Numbered from the stretch's first letter, positions 1 to 9,255 are shown. The stretch is 55,625 bases of DNA from Candidatus Altimarinota bacterium (GCA_028704165.1 JAQVLK010000004.1:1-55625); one strand, 5' to 3'. The notes: generated by a model not told the origin, from the sequence alone. A program made the numbers and translations.

Positions 1-252
1 GATGTCTTGTCTTTTAGTTACCTGGACGAACAATTTGGCGATGAGATTGGCGGAGAGATATATATTGCAATCAAAAGAGCCAAAGAGCAAGCTGTTAGTT
101 TGGACCATTCTTTGACTAGAGAATTAGCTTTTCTCTTCTCTCATGGTTTACTCCATATTTACGGCTACGAGCACTCAAAAAAGAGGCAGACAAGCATCCT
201 TGAGAAATTACAGGACAAGATCCTTGTAATGGCTTCCGTAAGCCCTGAGTAA
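1..252 (+). CDS. ybeY: Endoribonuclease YbeY, C-terminal part (cut by window edge)
   Basis: YbeY is a zinc-dependent endoribonuclease used in 16S rRNA 3'-end maturation and ribosome quality control. The frame is open from base 1, so the true start lies to the left. The visible part carries the family core: an LSF..LDEQFGDEIGGEIYIA strand-turn segment and the zinc triad HGLLHIYGYEH, which fits H-x3-H-x5-H. The end is a short helix after the third His, as usual for the family. It ends at TAA just before the promoter of ftsA. The remaining N-terminal half cannot be judged here. Confidence 0.88.
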   Translation, partial: DVLSFSYLDEQFGDEIGGEIYIAIKRAKEQAVSLDHSLTRELAFLFSHGLLHIYGYEHSKKRQTSILEKLQDKILVMASVSPE

Positions 253-308
253 TGAGTAAAAAAGTAGTACGAAAAAGGCTTCTACTAGGCTTCCTTGAAC
301 AAATAAGT

Positions 309-338
309 TTGACTGCTAGCTATACAACTTTATATACT
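309..338 (+). promoter_or_regulatory. Predicted sigma70-type promoter for ftsA-ftsZ
   Basis: The -35 box TTGACT (309-314) and -10 box TATACT (333-338) are separated by 18 nt; each matches the consensus at five of six positions. The expected transcript starts near 345, giving a leader of about 80 nt before ftsA. Confidence 0.65.
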
Positions 339-377
339 GGCAGAAGTTAAGTTGTTTAAAATAAAAATAAAAGGAAA

Positions 378-397
378 AGGAAAGCAACTCCTTTCCT
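378..397 (+). promoter_or_regulatory. Small hairpin in the ftsA leader
   Basis: AGGAAAG (378-384) pairs with CTTTCCT (391-397) around a 6-nt loop, inside the predicted ftsA leader and about 26 nt before the start codon. The purine-rich arm is the only SD-like sequence in the leader. It is too far from the ATG to serve directly and would be sequestered by this hairpin. Function is unknown. Confidence 0.3.
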
Positions 398-423
398 AGC
401 ATTAGTTTTAATAGTTCACTATT

Positions 424-1662
424 ATGAAATCCGAACCGGTCTATGTAGGCTTAGATATTGGTAGTAGTAAGGTTCGTACCGTGATTGGAGTAGCTGCTAA
501 TGAGGAGCAAAAAATGCCTAACGTGATTGGAGTCGGTGTCTCTCAGGTCAATGGGATGAGGCGCGGGCAGATTGTAGATGTGGAAGAGGTTATAAATTCG
601 ATTACGGCTTCGATCGAAGAAGCGGAAAGAATGGCGGGGGAACCTGTTGATCATGCCAGTATTAATTTGAGTAGCAAGGGCCTTTTGGCTCTCAATACCA
701 AGGGCTTTATTTCAGTCGGACGTCAGGATGGCGAGATCACGGAAGATGATCTGGCTAGAGTTTTGGAAGCTGCTCAAGCTGTTTCTATTCCTCCCAACCA
801 GAAAGTGATTCAAGTCATCCCCAAAAGTTATACGGTTGATGATCAAACCGGGATCTTGGATCCGGTTGGAATGACCGGTATTCGCTTGGAGGTCGAAGCA
901 CACGTGATTACGAGTAGTTTGCCAAATCTAAAGAATATCACCAAATGTGTGCACCAAACCGGTGTGGATATTGATGATTTTGTACCAAATTCACTAGCTG
1001 CTGCTGAGGCTGTTCTTTCCAAAAAGCAGAAAGAACTCGGAGTAGTTGTGATTGATTTGGGTGCTGGATGTACAGATGTGGCTGTCTTTGAAGAAGGAAG
1101 TGTTCTGCATACCGCAGTTATTCCTGTAGGAGCGGCTCATATTACCAACGATATCGCAATTGGACTTAGGACTTCGATCGATACAGCTGAAAAGATCAAG
1201 ATTGAATATGGCTCATGTTTACCCAGCGAGATTCGTGGGAATGACAACATTGATCTGAGCAGTATTAGTAATATTGATTCTCAGGTCGTTTCCAGAAAGA
1301 TGTTAGCTGAGATCATAGAAGCACGTTTACAGGAGATATTTGCCTTGGTTGAGGATGAATTGCACAAAATTGACCGTAGTGGCTCTTTGCCAGCCGGTGC
1401 TGTTTTGACCGGTGCCGGAGTGAAGACTCCGGGACTCGTAGATCTTGCCAAGAATTTATTATCCCTACCCGTGCAGATCGGCTTTCCCTTAGAAATGGGA
1501 GGATTGGTTGATCGGATTGATGATCCGGCTTATGCCACTTCTATTGGTTTGCTCTTGTGGTCCGCCAAAAACTCCGATAAACAGAAATCTTATGATTTTT
1601 CAGCAGGCGGAGCTAAGGTTTTTTCTGGAGTTAAGTCTTGGTTGAAATCGTTCGTTTCTTAG
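424..1662 (+). CDS. ftsA: Cell division protein FtsA
   Basis: FtsA is the actin-like ATPase that tethers FtsZ filaments to the membrane at the division site. The 412-aa length is normal. Visible motifs are the phosphate-1 loop GLDIGSSKVRT near residues 9-19, the phosphate-2 loop VVVIDLGAGCTDVAV near 207-221 and the adenosine motif LTGAGVKTPG near 355. The region around 84-165 corresponds to the SHS2/1C subdomain that is unique to FtsA among actin folds. The last residues (FSGVKSWLKSFV) form an amphipathic helix suited to membrane binding. It is followed 40 nt later by ftsZ, the standard pairing. No Shine-Dalgarno sequence precedes the ATG. Confidence 0.96.
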   Translation: MKSEPVYVGLDIGSSKVRTVIGVAANEEQKMPNVIGVGVSQVNGMRRGQIVDVEEVINSITASIEEAERMAGEPVDHASINLSSKGLLALNTKGFISVGRQDGEITEDDLARVLEAAQAVSIPPNQKVIQVIPKSYTVDDQTGILDPVGMTGIRLEVEAHVITSSLPNLKNITKCVHQTGVDIDDFVPNSLAAAEAVLSKKQKELGVVVIDLGAGCTDVAVFEEGSVLHTAVIPVGAAHITNDIAIGLRTSIDTAEKIKIEYGSCLPSEIRGNDNIDLSSISNIDSQVVSRKMLAEIIEARLQEIFALVEDELHKIDRSGSLPAGAVLTGAGVKTPGLVDLAKNLLSLPVQIGFPLEMGGLVDRIDDPAYATSIGLLLWSAKNSDKQKSYDFSAGGAKVFSGVKSWLKSFVS

Positions 1663-1702
1663 ACCCATTTTAGTTTCTAAGTAATAAAATAACTTAAAAG
1701 AT

Positions 1703-2887
1703 ATGGAGATCACACCAGCAATACATCCTACTGCCAACATCAAAGTTGTTGGTATTGGAGGTGGCGGAAGTAATGCCGTAAACCGCATGGTCAAAGCAAA
1801 TCTGGAAGGAATCGAATTCATAGCAGTGAATACAGATTCACAGGCTTTGCACTATTCAAACGCAAATACAAAAATCCATATTGGAGAAAAGGCTACGCGA
1901 GGACTAGGAGCCGGTTCAGACTGGGAACTAGGTAAACAATCTGCAGAAGAAAACAGAGACGAGCTCAAGAAAGCCTTAGAAGGTGCTGATATGATTTTCA
2001 TCACTTGTGGTATGGGTGGAGGTACTGGTACCGGAGCATCTCCGGTCGTAGCTGAGATTGCCCGTGAACTCGGTGCTCTGACAGTTGCGGTCGTAACTAA
2101 GCCTTTTGGTTTTGAAGGACAACGTAGATCTGGCGTAGCAGAAGCTGGGCTAGCTGAGCTGAGACTGAAGGTAGACACCTTGATTACTATCCCAAATGAC
2201 AGACTCTTGGCCTTAATTGACAAGAAAACTTCAGTACTAGATGCCTTTGAAGTGGTTGATGATGTCTTGGTACAAGGAGTGCAGGGTATTGCTGATCTGA
2301 TTACCGTACATGGTATGATCAACGTAGACTTTGCCGATGTCCGCACTATTATGAAGAATGCCGGTTCAGCCCTGATGGGTATTGGTTATGGAACTGGCGA
2401 GAATCGTGCTATCGAAGCTGCTAAGTCAGCTATCGACAGTCCATTACTTGAGATGTCAATTGACGGTGCGAAGGGACTACTTATCAATGTGACCGGTGGT
2501 TCCGATCTTTCTATGTTTGAAGTTGATGAAGCTGCCAAGGTTATCTCTGAAGCTGCTGACCAAGATGCCAATATTATCTTCGGTGCTGTGATTGACGATT
2601 CTTCTGTCGGAGAAGTTAAGATTACAGTGATTGCTACCGGTTTTGAGACTGAGTCTCACATGATGCATGATCCGGAAGCTGATCATGCACCGGCTGAAAA
2701 AGGAAGCATGTTAAGACGTAGTCCTTTTATTCAGAAAGCCAGCACGGTTAATAGACAAAAGAAGAACTTCTTTGGCAGTAGTCCTGAAAAACCTTCTACC
2801 AGAACTTTCAATTCTCCTGCGAATGATAGTGCCGGTGCCGATGATGAGTTGGATGTGCCAGCTTTCATCCGTAAGAAGATGAAATAA
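1703..2887 (+). CDS. ftsZ: Cell division protein FtsZ
   Basis: FtsZ is the tubulin-like GTPase that forms the cytokinetic ring. The 394-aa protein has the [12 protein letters not shown] nucleotide loop near residues 19-30, the tubulin signature [15 protein letters not shown] near 104-118 and the T7 synergy loop [11 protein letters not shown] near 207-217. The polymerising core ends near residue 320. A variable basic/serine-rich linker follows, and then the conserved C-terminal peptide [11 protein letters not shown], the docking site for FtsA. It lies downstream of ftsA and is probably co-transcribed. The leader is A/T-rich without a clear ribosome binding site. Confidence 0.97.
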   Translation: MEITPAIHPTANIKVVGIGGGGSNAVNRMVKANLEGIEFIAVNTDSQALHYSNANTKIHIGEKATRGLGAGSDWELGKQSAEENRDELKKALEGADMIFITCGMGGGTGTGASPVVAEIARELGALTVAVVTKPFGFEGQRRSGVAEAGLAELRLKVDTLITIPNDRLLALIDKKTSVLDAFEVVDDVLVQGVQGIADLITVHGMINVDFADVRTIMKNAGSALMGIGYGTGENRAIEAAKSAIDSPLLEMSIDGAKGLLINVTGGSDLSMFEVDEAAKVISEAADQDANIIFGAVIDDSSVGEVKITVIATGFETESHMMHDPEADHAPAEKGSMLRRSPFIQKASTVNRQKKNFFGSSPEKPSTRTFNSPANDSAGADDELDVPAFIRKKMK

Positions 2888-2944
2888 GCTAGAGTAAGCT
2901 CTAAGCTAGTAAGTTCAAAAGCTATTTTCCTAATAAGCTAGGTT

Positions 2945-3214
2945 ATGAATGCTGCTATTATCGTTATCGAGCGTTTGGCGCAGGTTTATATCGTATTGAT
3001 CTTTGCTAGGGTGATCATGTCTTGGTTTCGTAGTGGAGCAAGCTCTTTTTTGGGTAGAATTATTATGCAAACTACTCAACCTATCTTTGATCTCATCCGA
3101 AAAATGTTTCCGCGCACAACTTGGGGTATGATCGATTTTTCACCGATTATAGCTTTCTTATTAGTGGATTTTATACGCTATATCTTGATCCTGATCATAA
3201 GCAGCTATTTCTAA
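2945..3214 (+). CDS. yggT: YggT family membrane protein
   Basis: The 89-aa protein fits the YggT/YlmG family. It has two hydrophobic segments (about residues 4-25 and 62-87) around a polar loop with the family pattern RVIMSWFRSG..S near 22-31 and TQPIFDLIRKMFPR near 44-57. In other bacteria family members sit in the division gene cluster (ylmG beside ftsZ) and affect nucleoid or septum placement. Its location right after ftsZ matches that context. It ends one base before the next gene, so translational coupling is likely. Confidence 0.85.
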   Translation: MNAAIIVIERLAQVYIVLIFARVIMSWFRSGASSFLGRIIMQTTQPIFDLIRKMFPRTTWGMIDFSPIIAFLLVDFIRYILILIISSYF

Positions 3215-3215
3215 G

Positions 3216-3506
3216 ATGAGATTAGTGGAGCTGATTGCAGCCAAGAAACAGATTTTGAGTCAGACAGGAGAGATTTCTTTGAGTTTAAAGGTCAAAACAC
3301 ACGCTTCTCAAAGTGCTTTACAAGATCTTTTATTGGATAATGAGACGATTAAAGTTTCTTTACATGCGGCTCCGGTCGAAGGACAGGCCAATCGGGAGCT
3401 AGTTGCCTTGTTATCCAAAGAGTTTGCTGTTCCCAAGAGCAATATCAGTTTCTTGAAAGGGCAGCAGAGCTCGTTTAAGACGGTGAAACTAGTGAGTAGT
3501 GTTTAG
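3216..3506 (+). CDS. DUF167/YggU family protein
   Basis: The 96-aa protein matches the DUF167 (YggU) fold. Conserved pieces are SLKVKTHASQSAL near residues 23-35, which resembles the family's v.P.a....v, and the core APVEGQANRELVALLSKEF near 52-70, which is the family signature. Biochemical function is not established. In many bacteria it is the partner gene of yggT, as here, with a 1-nt gap. The TAG stop is part of the hairpin at 3504-3568. Confidence 0.85.
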   Translation: MRLVELIAAKKQILSQTGEISLSLKVKTHASQSALQDLLLDNETIKVSLHAAPVEGQANRELVALLSKEFAVPKSNISFLKGQQSSFKTVKLVSSV

Positions 3507-3568
3507 TGATGAGTGGATAGTATTAAATGCTGAATAAATTCTCCCTATGCACTTTCCACTATTCACTA
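3504..3568 (+). terminator. Imperfect hairpin after the ftsA-ftsZ-yggT-yggU run
   Basis: TAGTGA-TG-AGTGGA (3504-3517) can pair with TCCACT-AT-TCACTA (3555-3568): two perfect 6-bp blocks around a 2-nt internal loop. It overlaps the stop codon of the DUF167 gene. There is no strong T-tract, so it may act as an RNA stabiliser or a dispersed repeat rather than a classic terminator. The following 3590-3640 is A/T-rich with overlapping AATTC/AATTT inverted repeats. Confidence 0.4.
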
Positions 3569-3640
3569 TTTAAGGTAAGCTGTAGCTGCTAAATTTCAGC
3601 TTTCTAATTTAAAATTCAGAATTCAAAATTTAGAATTTCT

Positions 3641-5101
3641 ATGCCTGCCATCCATCTCTACAACACCCTAACGCGCAAGAAAGAAGAGTTCATGCCTATC
3701 GAACCCGGGAAGGTCAAAATGTACAACTGTGGCCCCACGGTCTATAGCTACGCGCACATCGGAAATTGCTCTTCCTATCTTTTTGCCGATCTTTTGCGTA
3801 GATGGCTGGAGTATCGAGGCTACGAAGTGACTCAGATCAAGAATATTACGGATGTGGGGCACTTGGTATCAGATGGTGATGAAGGAGAGGATAAAATGGC
3901 CAAAGCAGCCAAGGCTGAGAAGAAAGACCCTTTCGAGATTGCACGTTTTTACGAGCAGGCCTACATCGAAGATGAACATAAATTACGCATTAAAGATCCG
4001 GCTGTGCGTCCGCGTGCGACCGAACACCTGAAGGAGATGGCAGAGCATGTGCAGGATCTGCTCAGTAAAGGCTATGCTTACGAAATATCGGACGGTATTT
4101 ACTTTGATGTACAAAAATTTTCTGAATACGGCAAACTTTCCGGTAATACCTTAGACGATCTCAAGGCCGGTGCTCGTATTGATGTCAACGAGGAAAAAAA
4201 ACATCCGGCTGATTTTGCACTTTGGAAGAAAGCCGAAGCAAATCATCTCATGCAGTGGGATTATTTTGGATTCAAGGGTTATCCCGGTTGGCATATTGAG
4301 TGTTCGGCGATGTCCACTAAGTATTTGGGTGATACTTTTGATATCCATACCGGCGGTGTTGATAATATTTTCCCGCATCATGAATGTGAAATTGCTCAGA
4401 GTGAAGCGCGTACCGGCAAAAAATGGGTGAATTACTGGATGCATAAGGGTTATTTGCAAGTTGAAGGCGAGAAGATGAGTAAGAGTAAGGGTAATTTCTA
4501 TACTTTGCGTGATCTCGAAGCCAAAGGTTACAACCCGCTAGCCTTCCGCTACCTGGCCTTGTCTTCCCATTATCGTAGTCAGCTTGATTTTAGTTTCGCT
4601 AAAATGGATGCGAGTCAGAAGGTCATTGATCGTTTGAATGATTTCTGGAAGAGGGTAAAGGGTCTAGGCCTGCCCGCCGTAGCTTCAGCGAAGGAGGGGA
4701 CTAGGGTAGAGCGGACTGCATATTCTGGAATTATAGCTAAATATCGTGAGAAGTTTGAAGCTGCGATGGATGATGATCTCAATACTCCGGTAGCGTTGGC
4801 TTCCGTCTTTGATCTTATGAAGGAAGTTAATAAACTTCTTGATGAACAAAAATTATCAGAGAAAGACTCTGAGGATGTTATGAAATTTATGCATGACTTC
4901 AATACAGTCTTTGATGTACTTACTTTTGGAGAAGAAGTTGACAGCGATTTACAGCAAAAAGTGGAAGTAATCTTACAAGAACGAGAGACTGCTCGCCAAG
5001 CCAAGGATTGGTCTAAGTCAGACGAGTTGCGTGATCAGCTCAAGGAAATGGGAGTCGAGATTAAAGATGGATCCGAAGGAACTACTTGGAAAAAATTATA
5101 A
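3641..5101 (+). CDS. cysS: Cysteinyl-tRNA synthetase
   Basis: Class I synthetase that charges tRNA-Cys in the cytoplasm. The 486-aa protein has the HIGH-type motif in [13 protein letters not shown] (residues 30-42; the Cys is also a zinc ligand), the further zinc-site segments [10 protein letters not shown] and FPHHECE, and KMSKS at about 279-283. The C-terminal helical anticodon domain is complete and ends in TWKKL. Residues about 343-355 (PAVASAKEG) do not look like family sequence. They are encoded by a G/C-rich hairpin repeat (4669-4700) inserted in frame between the stem-contact helices and the anticodon domain. The start was chosen because [17 protein letters not shown] is the normal N-terminus. 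Confidence 0.97.
   Translation: MPAIHLYNTLTRKKEEFMPIEPGKVKMYNCGPTVYSYAHIGNCSSYLFADLLRRWLEYRGYEVTQIKNITDVGHLVSDGDEGEDKMAKAAKAEKKDPFEIARFYEQAYIEDEHKLRIKDPAVRPRATEHLKEMAEHVQDLLSKGYAYEISDGIYFDVQKFSEYGKLSGNTLDDLKAGARIDVNEEKKHPADFALWKKAEANHLMQWDYFGFKGYPGWHIECSAMSTKYLGDTFDIHTGGVDNIFPHHECEIAQSEARTGKKWVNYWMHKGYLQVEGEKMSKSKGNFYTLRDLEAKGYNPLAFRYLALSSHYRSQLDFSFAKMDASQKVIDRLNDFWKRVKGLGLPAVASAKEGTRVERTAYSGIIAKYREKFEAAMDDDLNTPVALASVFDLMKEVNKLLDEQKLSEKDSEDVMKFMHDFNTVFDVLTFGEEVDSDLQQKVEVILQERETARQAKDWSKSDELRDQLKEMGVEIKDGSEGTTWKKL
4664..4705 (+). repeat. G/C-rich hairpin repeat inserted inside cysS
   Basis: CCCGCC (4673-4678) pairs with GGAGGG (4693-4698) with one mismatch, and an inner GC-TTCA-GC closes the loop. 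The sequence CTAGG occurs on both sides (4664-4668 and 4701-4705), which could be a 5-bp target duplication. Base composition is far more G/C-rich than the surrounding gene. Reading frame is kept. From memory, similar repeats occur inside genes of CPR genomes; that was not checked here. Confidence 0.55.
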
Positions 5102-5121
5102 ATTAATCTTAACTATTTATC

Positions 5122-5883
5122 ATGAAAAAGAAGCACCTTATTATCCTACTATCTGTTCTAGGAGTTCTACTGTTAGCTTACGGGCTGACTTTCTGGCTTA
5201 CTGCTGCACCGAAGAAAGTTGCTGACCAGTTCTTTACTTACATTCGTGGGAGTCGCTATACCTATGCTCATGAATTAACTTCACCCAGTTTCCAAGAAAA
5301 CACTCCGCTGGATAAGTTTGTTGATTACTCCAATAGTCTGCAACTCAAAAAGCAAAATAGTTTCAGTTCTTCTTTTAGAATGCCTGGGACTAAGAAGGCT
5401 ACGCTATATGGAAAGCTTAATTACGATGGCTATAAATTTACGGCTAGTTTGGTAATGATCAAAATGGGAGAAGACTGGAAGATTGCCAATCTCAAGATTG
5501 AGGCTAGTAGACAGAGGTTAAATATTGAGGAGCCGGAAGCTGAAGAGATCTCATTGCTTTTACAAGACACTCTTTCGAATCTGATTTATGGTATACAAAG
5601 CGGAGATTATGCGAAAGTATACGCTATGTTTGCGGTGAAATTGCAAGAAGCTCTTCCTATTGATGTTCTGGCAAATGAGTTCTCAGGTCTGAAGGATGTC
5701 TTGGCTGATCAAAGTCTCAATACCGGTGATGAGATGAAAGTTACCTTGAATAAATCTTTTGATCCGGCCGGGATTCTGGAGCTTAACGGAACTTATGAAG
5801 ATGCTTTTCAATTTGAGTTTAAATACGTTTACGAAGAAGAATCTTGGAATATTGTAGCTATGTCAGCCAATCAATTCTTTTAG
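5122..5883 (+). CDS. Membrane-anchored protein with two NTF2-like repeats
   Basis: I cannot name this gene. The 253-aa product starts with a Lys-rich tip and one hydrophobic segment (residues 5-28), so it is probably anchored with the bulk outside the membrane. Two halves resemble each other. Residues about 34-130 and 145-253 each begin with a helix ending in Y(I/G).G..Y..(V/A)(Y/H) and end in an E(D/E)(S/D)W(K/N)I(A/V) strand. This pattern is typical of NTF2-like DUF4878/DUF4864-type domains. It lies between cysS and dus and its TAG stop is directly followed by the dus ATG, so it is co-translated with dus. Ligand and role are unknown. Confidence 0.6.
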   Translation: MKKKHLIILLSVLGVLLLAYGLTFWLTAAPKKVADQFFTYIRGSRYTYAHELTSPSFQENTPLDKFVDYSNSLQLKKQNSFSSSFRMPGTKKATLYGKLNYDGYKFTASLVMIKMGEDWKIANLKIEASRQRLNIEEPEAEEISLLLQDTLSNLIYGIQSGDYAKVYAMFAVKLQEALPIDVLANEFSGLKDVLADQSLNTGDEMKVTLNKSFDPAGILELNGTYEDAFQFEFKYVYEEESWNIVAMSANQFF

Positions 5884-6804
5884 ATGAAACTAGATTGGCA
5901 CAGTAAGAAAAAACCGCTTATCTTCTTGGCTCCGATGTCTGGAGTGACAGATTCTCCTTTCCGCAGAATTGTAAAGGAATTAAATCCAGAAGTGCTTTGT
6001 GTTAGCGAATTTATTAGTACTGACGGTCTGAAGTACGGCAATGAGAAAACCAAAAGATATCTTGAATTTCATCAAGAGGAACAACCCCTCATCGTGCAAA
6101 TTTTTGGTAAGAATCCCAAATCTTTTCAAAAAGCGGCTAAGATGATTGAGGATTCTGGTGCTTCGGCTATTGATCTCAATATGGGATGTCCCGCTCGTAA
6201 AGTAGTTAGTTCTTTCCATGGTGCAGCCTTGAGCAAAGATCCTGAACTAGCCTTTAGTTTGGTCAGGGCAACTAAAGAAGCAAGCAAATTGCCGCTCTCG
6301 GTTAAGATTCGCTTGGGCTGGGATAGCAAAGATCAGTTGGAAGAGTTTGCGCTAGGATTACAAGAGGCCGGAGCAGAACTTCTGACTGTGCATGGACGTA
6401 CCGCCAAGCAAGCTTATGGAGGGAAGGCTGATTGGGAACCTATTTATAAATTGAAAAATAAGCTCAAGATTCCGGTGATCGGGAATGGAGACTTGAAATC
6501 TTTGCAGGAAGGTTTTGAGAAAATTCAGAACTTGGATGGATTCATGATTGGTCGTGCCGCTTTTGGTAATCCGTGGATTTTTAGTGACAAGGAACTCAGT
6601 TTGGAGGAAAAGATACCAACTATCTTACGTCACTGTCAGTATTCGATCGAGTTTTATGGTGAGAAGTGGGGGATGATTTCGATGCGTAAACATCTTTTGG
6701 CTTATGCTAAAGGATTTACCGGTGCACGTGAACTTAGGATTAAGCTGCAGACGGTGGAGAGATTGGAGGAGGTGGAGAAGTTGCTCAAGAATATTCAGGA
6801 GTAA
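5884..6804 (+). CDS. dus: tRNA-dihydrouridine synthase
   Basis: FMN-dependent enzyme that reduces uridine to dihydrouridine in tRNA D-loops. The 306-aa protein has the N-terminal TIM barrel with APMSGVTDSPFRR (about 16-28), the catalytic cysteine segment LNMGCPARKV (about 98-107), the FMN/tRNA motif VHGRTAKQAYGG and IGNGDL, and DGFMIGRAAFGNPW at the phosphate site, followed by the helical C-terminal domain. It starts directly at the stop codon of the preceding gene. No Shine-Dalgarno sequence is present, so coupling is likely. The subgroup (DusA/B/C) was not resolved; DusB-like is most probable by length. Confidence 0.93.
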   Translation: MKLDWHSKKKPLIFLAPMSGVTDSPFRRIVKELNPEVLCVSEFISTDGLKYGNEKTKRYLEFHQEEQPLIVQIFGKNPKSFQKAAKMIEDSGASAIDLNMGCPARKVVSSFHGAALSKDPELAFSLVRATKEASKLPLSVKIRLGWDSKDQLEEFALGLQEAGAELLTVHGRTAKQAYGGKADWEPIYKLKNKLKIPVIGNGDLKSLQEGFEKIQNLDGFMIGRAAFGNPWIFSDKELSLEEKIPTILRHCQYSIEFYGEKWGMISMRKHLLAYAKGFTGARELRIKLQTVERLEEVEKLLKNIQE

Positions 6805-6826
6805 AAATACTTACTTTATAGCTTAT

Positions 6827-7933
6827 CTATCCAAACAACCTCATAAGATCCTGATAGCTCACGGCCACGATCAGGGCTAGGAGGAGTAGAAATCCAATCA
6901 GATGAATATGTCCTTCGATGATACCGGAACGTTTTTTGCCGAGCAATCTTCCGACCCAAAGGAACAAAAGTCTACCACCATCAAGGGCAGGGAAAGGTAA
7001 GATATTGATGACGGCCAAACTAACTGAGAGAATGGCTGCAAATTGGATAAGTGGTAATAGGCCAAATTGCATGACATCGTGGGTGATTTGCACTATTCCA
7101 ATCGGACCGGCGATATCTTCGCTAATTTTTAATTCAGTGAAGATCTTGAGGATCATTTGTCCGAAGCCTTGCAAGGTAAGTTTGGCGACCTCATAAACAT
7201 CTTCCAGAGCATAAAGAGGCGCAAGATAAAAAGGATAGCTGACCTTGTTCAAACTAGCTTCCTGATACATCCCAATGCCTACCGTGCCTGTTATTTGGTT
7301 TGGAGTGATATTAAGTAACATTTCTTGCTCAGCACGTTTTATCTTAACACTCATCTTTTCTCCAGCTTGGCTTGCGATGTAACTTTGGACATCTTCCAAT
7401 CTTGAGAATTCTTGGTCATCAATCGTCAAAATAATATCTTGAGCTTGAAGTCCGGCAACTGCTGCCGGTGCTCCTAGTTCAACTTCTTTAATAACAACGT
7501 CTTTGTATTCCAATGCTTTTTCAAAAGAACTAGTCCCTTGAATGATGGGCTGGATACCTGCTGTATAAGCAATACTAAAGAGCAGCCAAGCCAAAAGAAA
7601 GTTCATAGTGACTCCAGCCACCAAGACTTTTGTTTTCTGCCAGGTCGTTTTATTTTCAAAACTATGAGGATCTCTATCTGCTTTCTCTCCAGCTTTGGCA
7701 TCAAAATCGTCCTGTCCTAGCATACGTACAAAACCTCCAATGGGTATCCAGTTGATAGAATAAAGAGTCTCACCGATTCGCTTTCCCCAGATACGTGGAG
7801 GCATACCAAAGCCGAATTCTGTAACGCGGATACCGTTTCTACGTGCCATGACAAAATGTCCCAGCTCGTGAATAAAAACTATAAGACCAAAGATAATAAC
7901 AAAGACGATAATCGTCGGAAGGTAGTTCAGCAT
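6827..7933 (-). CDS. rseP: RIP zinc metalloprotease RseP (site-2 protease)
   Basis: Intramembrane protease that cuts membrane-bound regulators such as anti-sigma factors or remnant signal peptides. The 368-aa protein has the zinc motif HELGH at residues 22-26 in the first membrane helix, a PDZ domain around 140-205 (AAVAGLQAQDIILTIDD), and the second active-site element NILPFPALDGGRLL near 313 in a later helix. Two more hydrophobic helices follow. It is the last gene of the rpsB-tsf-pyrH-frr cluster; in most bacteria uppS, cdsA and dxr lie between frr and rseP but here they do not. The gene faces dus convergently with a 22-nt gap. Confidence 0.94.
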   Translation of the reverse strand: MLNYLPTIIVFVIIFGLIVFIHELGHFVMARRNGIRVTEFGFGMPPRIWGKRIGETLYSINWIPIGGFVRMLGQDDFDAKAGEKADRDPHSFENKTTWQKTKVLVAGVTMNFLLAWLLFSIAYTAGIQPIIQGTSSFEKALEYKDVVIKEVELGAPAAVAGLQAQDIILTIDDQEFSRLEDVQSYIASQAGEKMSVKIKRAEQEMLLNITPNQITGTVGIGMYQEASLNKVSYPFYLAPLYALEDVYEVAKLTLQGFGQMILKIFTELKISEDIAGPIGIVQITHDVMQFGLLPLIQFAAILSVSLAVINILPFPALDGGRLLFLWVGRLLGKKRSGIIEGHIHLIGFLLLLALIVAVSYQDLMRLFG

Positions 7934-7972
7934 TGCAGCATAATTAAATAGTGGAAGAAGCTTGAGCTAAGT

Positions 7973-8530
7973 TTAGACAGTCATAATTTCAGCTTCTTTC
8001 TCTTGTGCCAGCTTGTCTACTTTCTCATTATAATCATCTACTATTTTTTGGATCTCTTTATCCATGCGAAAGAAGTCGTCCTCCGTAAAGGTTCCAGACT
8101 CTTTTGATCTCTTGGCTTCATTGTGAGCATCCTGTCTGGCGGTACGTATTGAGATACGAGCGTCTTCACCATACTTACTGACCAACTTAGTAAGTTCCTT
8201 TCTTTTTTCCTCGCTAGGTTTTGCGATTGGAATGCGTATTAACACTCCATCGTTTTGAGCATTGAATCCTAAGCCGGATTCATTAATAGCCTTCTCGACG
8301 CTGCCCAAGATACTTCTATCCCAAGGTTGAATGCTGATCATACTTGGATCGGGAGCATTAATGGTAGCTAGATTCTTGAGAGGTGTTTTTGTTCCGTAAC
8401 TATCTATCATAATATTCTCGACCATGGCCGGATTAGCACGACCAACCTGAAGTGAGGCAAATTCTGTTTTGAGATGTGTCACTGCACCATCCATTTTTCC
8501 ACGAGCAGAGCTTAAGATTTGATTAAACAT
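7973..8530 (-). CDS. frr: Ribosome recycling factor
   Basis: RRF splits the post-termination ribosome together with EF-G. The 185-aa length is standard. The N-terminal helix (MDGAVTHLKTEFASLQVGRANP) carries the conserved GRA.P, followed by the YGTKTPLKNLATINAPD beta domain and the PLxxER-like segment IPIAKPSEEKRKELTKLV. The C-terminal helix with R.ARQDAHNEAKRSK completes domain I. It lies 17 nt downstream of pyrH and 39 nt before rseP, consistent with an operon. The leader contains only A/T-rich sequence before ATG. Confidence 0.96.
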   Translation of the reverse strand: MFNQILSSARGKMDGAVTHLKTEFASLQVGRANPAMVENIMIDSYGTKTPLKNLATINAPDPSMISIQPWDRSILGSVEKAINESGLGFNAQNDGVLIRIPIAKPSEEKRKELTKLVSKYGEDARISIRTARQDAHNEAKRSKESGTFTEDDFFRMDKEIQKIVDDYNEKVDKLAQEKEAEIMTV

Positions 8531-8547
8531 AAAATTAAATTAATGAT

Positions 8548-9255
8548 TTAAGAAATAATAGTCCCTATATTTTGAGTAGTAGCAGCTTTCAGGATATTGC
8601 CTTTCTTGAACATGTTAAACACCAAGACTTTGAGATTACTATCACGGCAGAGTGAAAAAGCGGTAGCATCCATCACTTTCAGATTCTTACTCAAAGCTTC
8701 CGTGAAGCTCACTTTTTTATAAAGTTTAGCATTTTTGTGCTTAGTCGGGTCTTTATCGTAAACACCATCAACTTTAGTGCCTTTTAGCAAGACATCACAG
8801 TTTAGCTCCAGGGCACGTAGTGCGGCGGCGGTGTCAGTTGTGAAGAAAGGATTGCCAGTACCGGCAGTGGCTATGACTACACGACCTTTCTCAAGGTGGC
8901 GGATAGCTCTGCGACGCAGATAAGGTTCTGCTATTTCCGGCATATTAATGGCAGAGCACACTCTGACAGCTTGTCCGAGACTCTCAATGGCATCCTGTAA
9001 GGCCATCGCGTTCATAACCGTGGCTAACATGCCCATATAATCAGCTGTCGAACGATCCATGCCCTTGGCAGCTACCGAAACTCCACGAAAGATATTTCCT
9101 CCACCGACCACAATCACTACTTCAATACCTTTTTGTGCCACTTCCTTGATCTGTTTGGCTATCTTGCGAGTATGTTCCGGATCAATTCCGTATGTCCTAT
9201 CTCCCAACAAAGATTCTCCGGAGATTTTCAGTAAGATACGTTTTCTTTTTGGCAT
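8548..9255 (-). CDS. pyrH: UMP kinase
   Basis: Amino-acid-kinase-fold enzyme that converts UMP to UDP. I place the start at 9255 (MPKRKRILLKISGES). This gives 235 aa, the usual size, and begins 13 nt after the stop of the upstream membrane protein. A longer open frame to 9459 would overlap that gene and adds no family sequence. Motifs are KISGESLLGD (phosphate loop), VIVVGGGNIFRG (UMP/ATP site), MGMLATVMNAMAL, and TAGTGNPFFTTDTAAALRA. It sits in the conserved tsf-pyrH-frr order, although two genes intervene after tsf. Confidence 0.96.
   Translation of the reverse strand: MPKRKRILLKISGESLLGDRTYGIDPEHTRKIAKQIKEVAQKGIEVVIVVGGGNIFRGVSVAAKGMDRSTADYMGMLATVMNAMALQDAIESLGQAVRVCSAINMPEIAEPYLRRRAIRHLEKGRVVIATAGTGNPFFTTDTAAALRALELNCDVLLKGTKVDGVYDKDPTKHKNAKLYKKVSFTEALSKNLKVMDATAFSLCRDSNLKVLVFNMFKKGNILKAATTQNIGTIIS

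Noticed and set aside
1852..2346. Open frame of 164 codons on the minus strand inside ftsZ
   Set aside because: Shadow of ftsZ with low-complexity Ser/Pro-rich translation and no motif.
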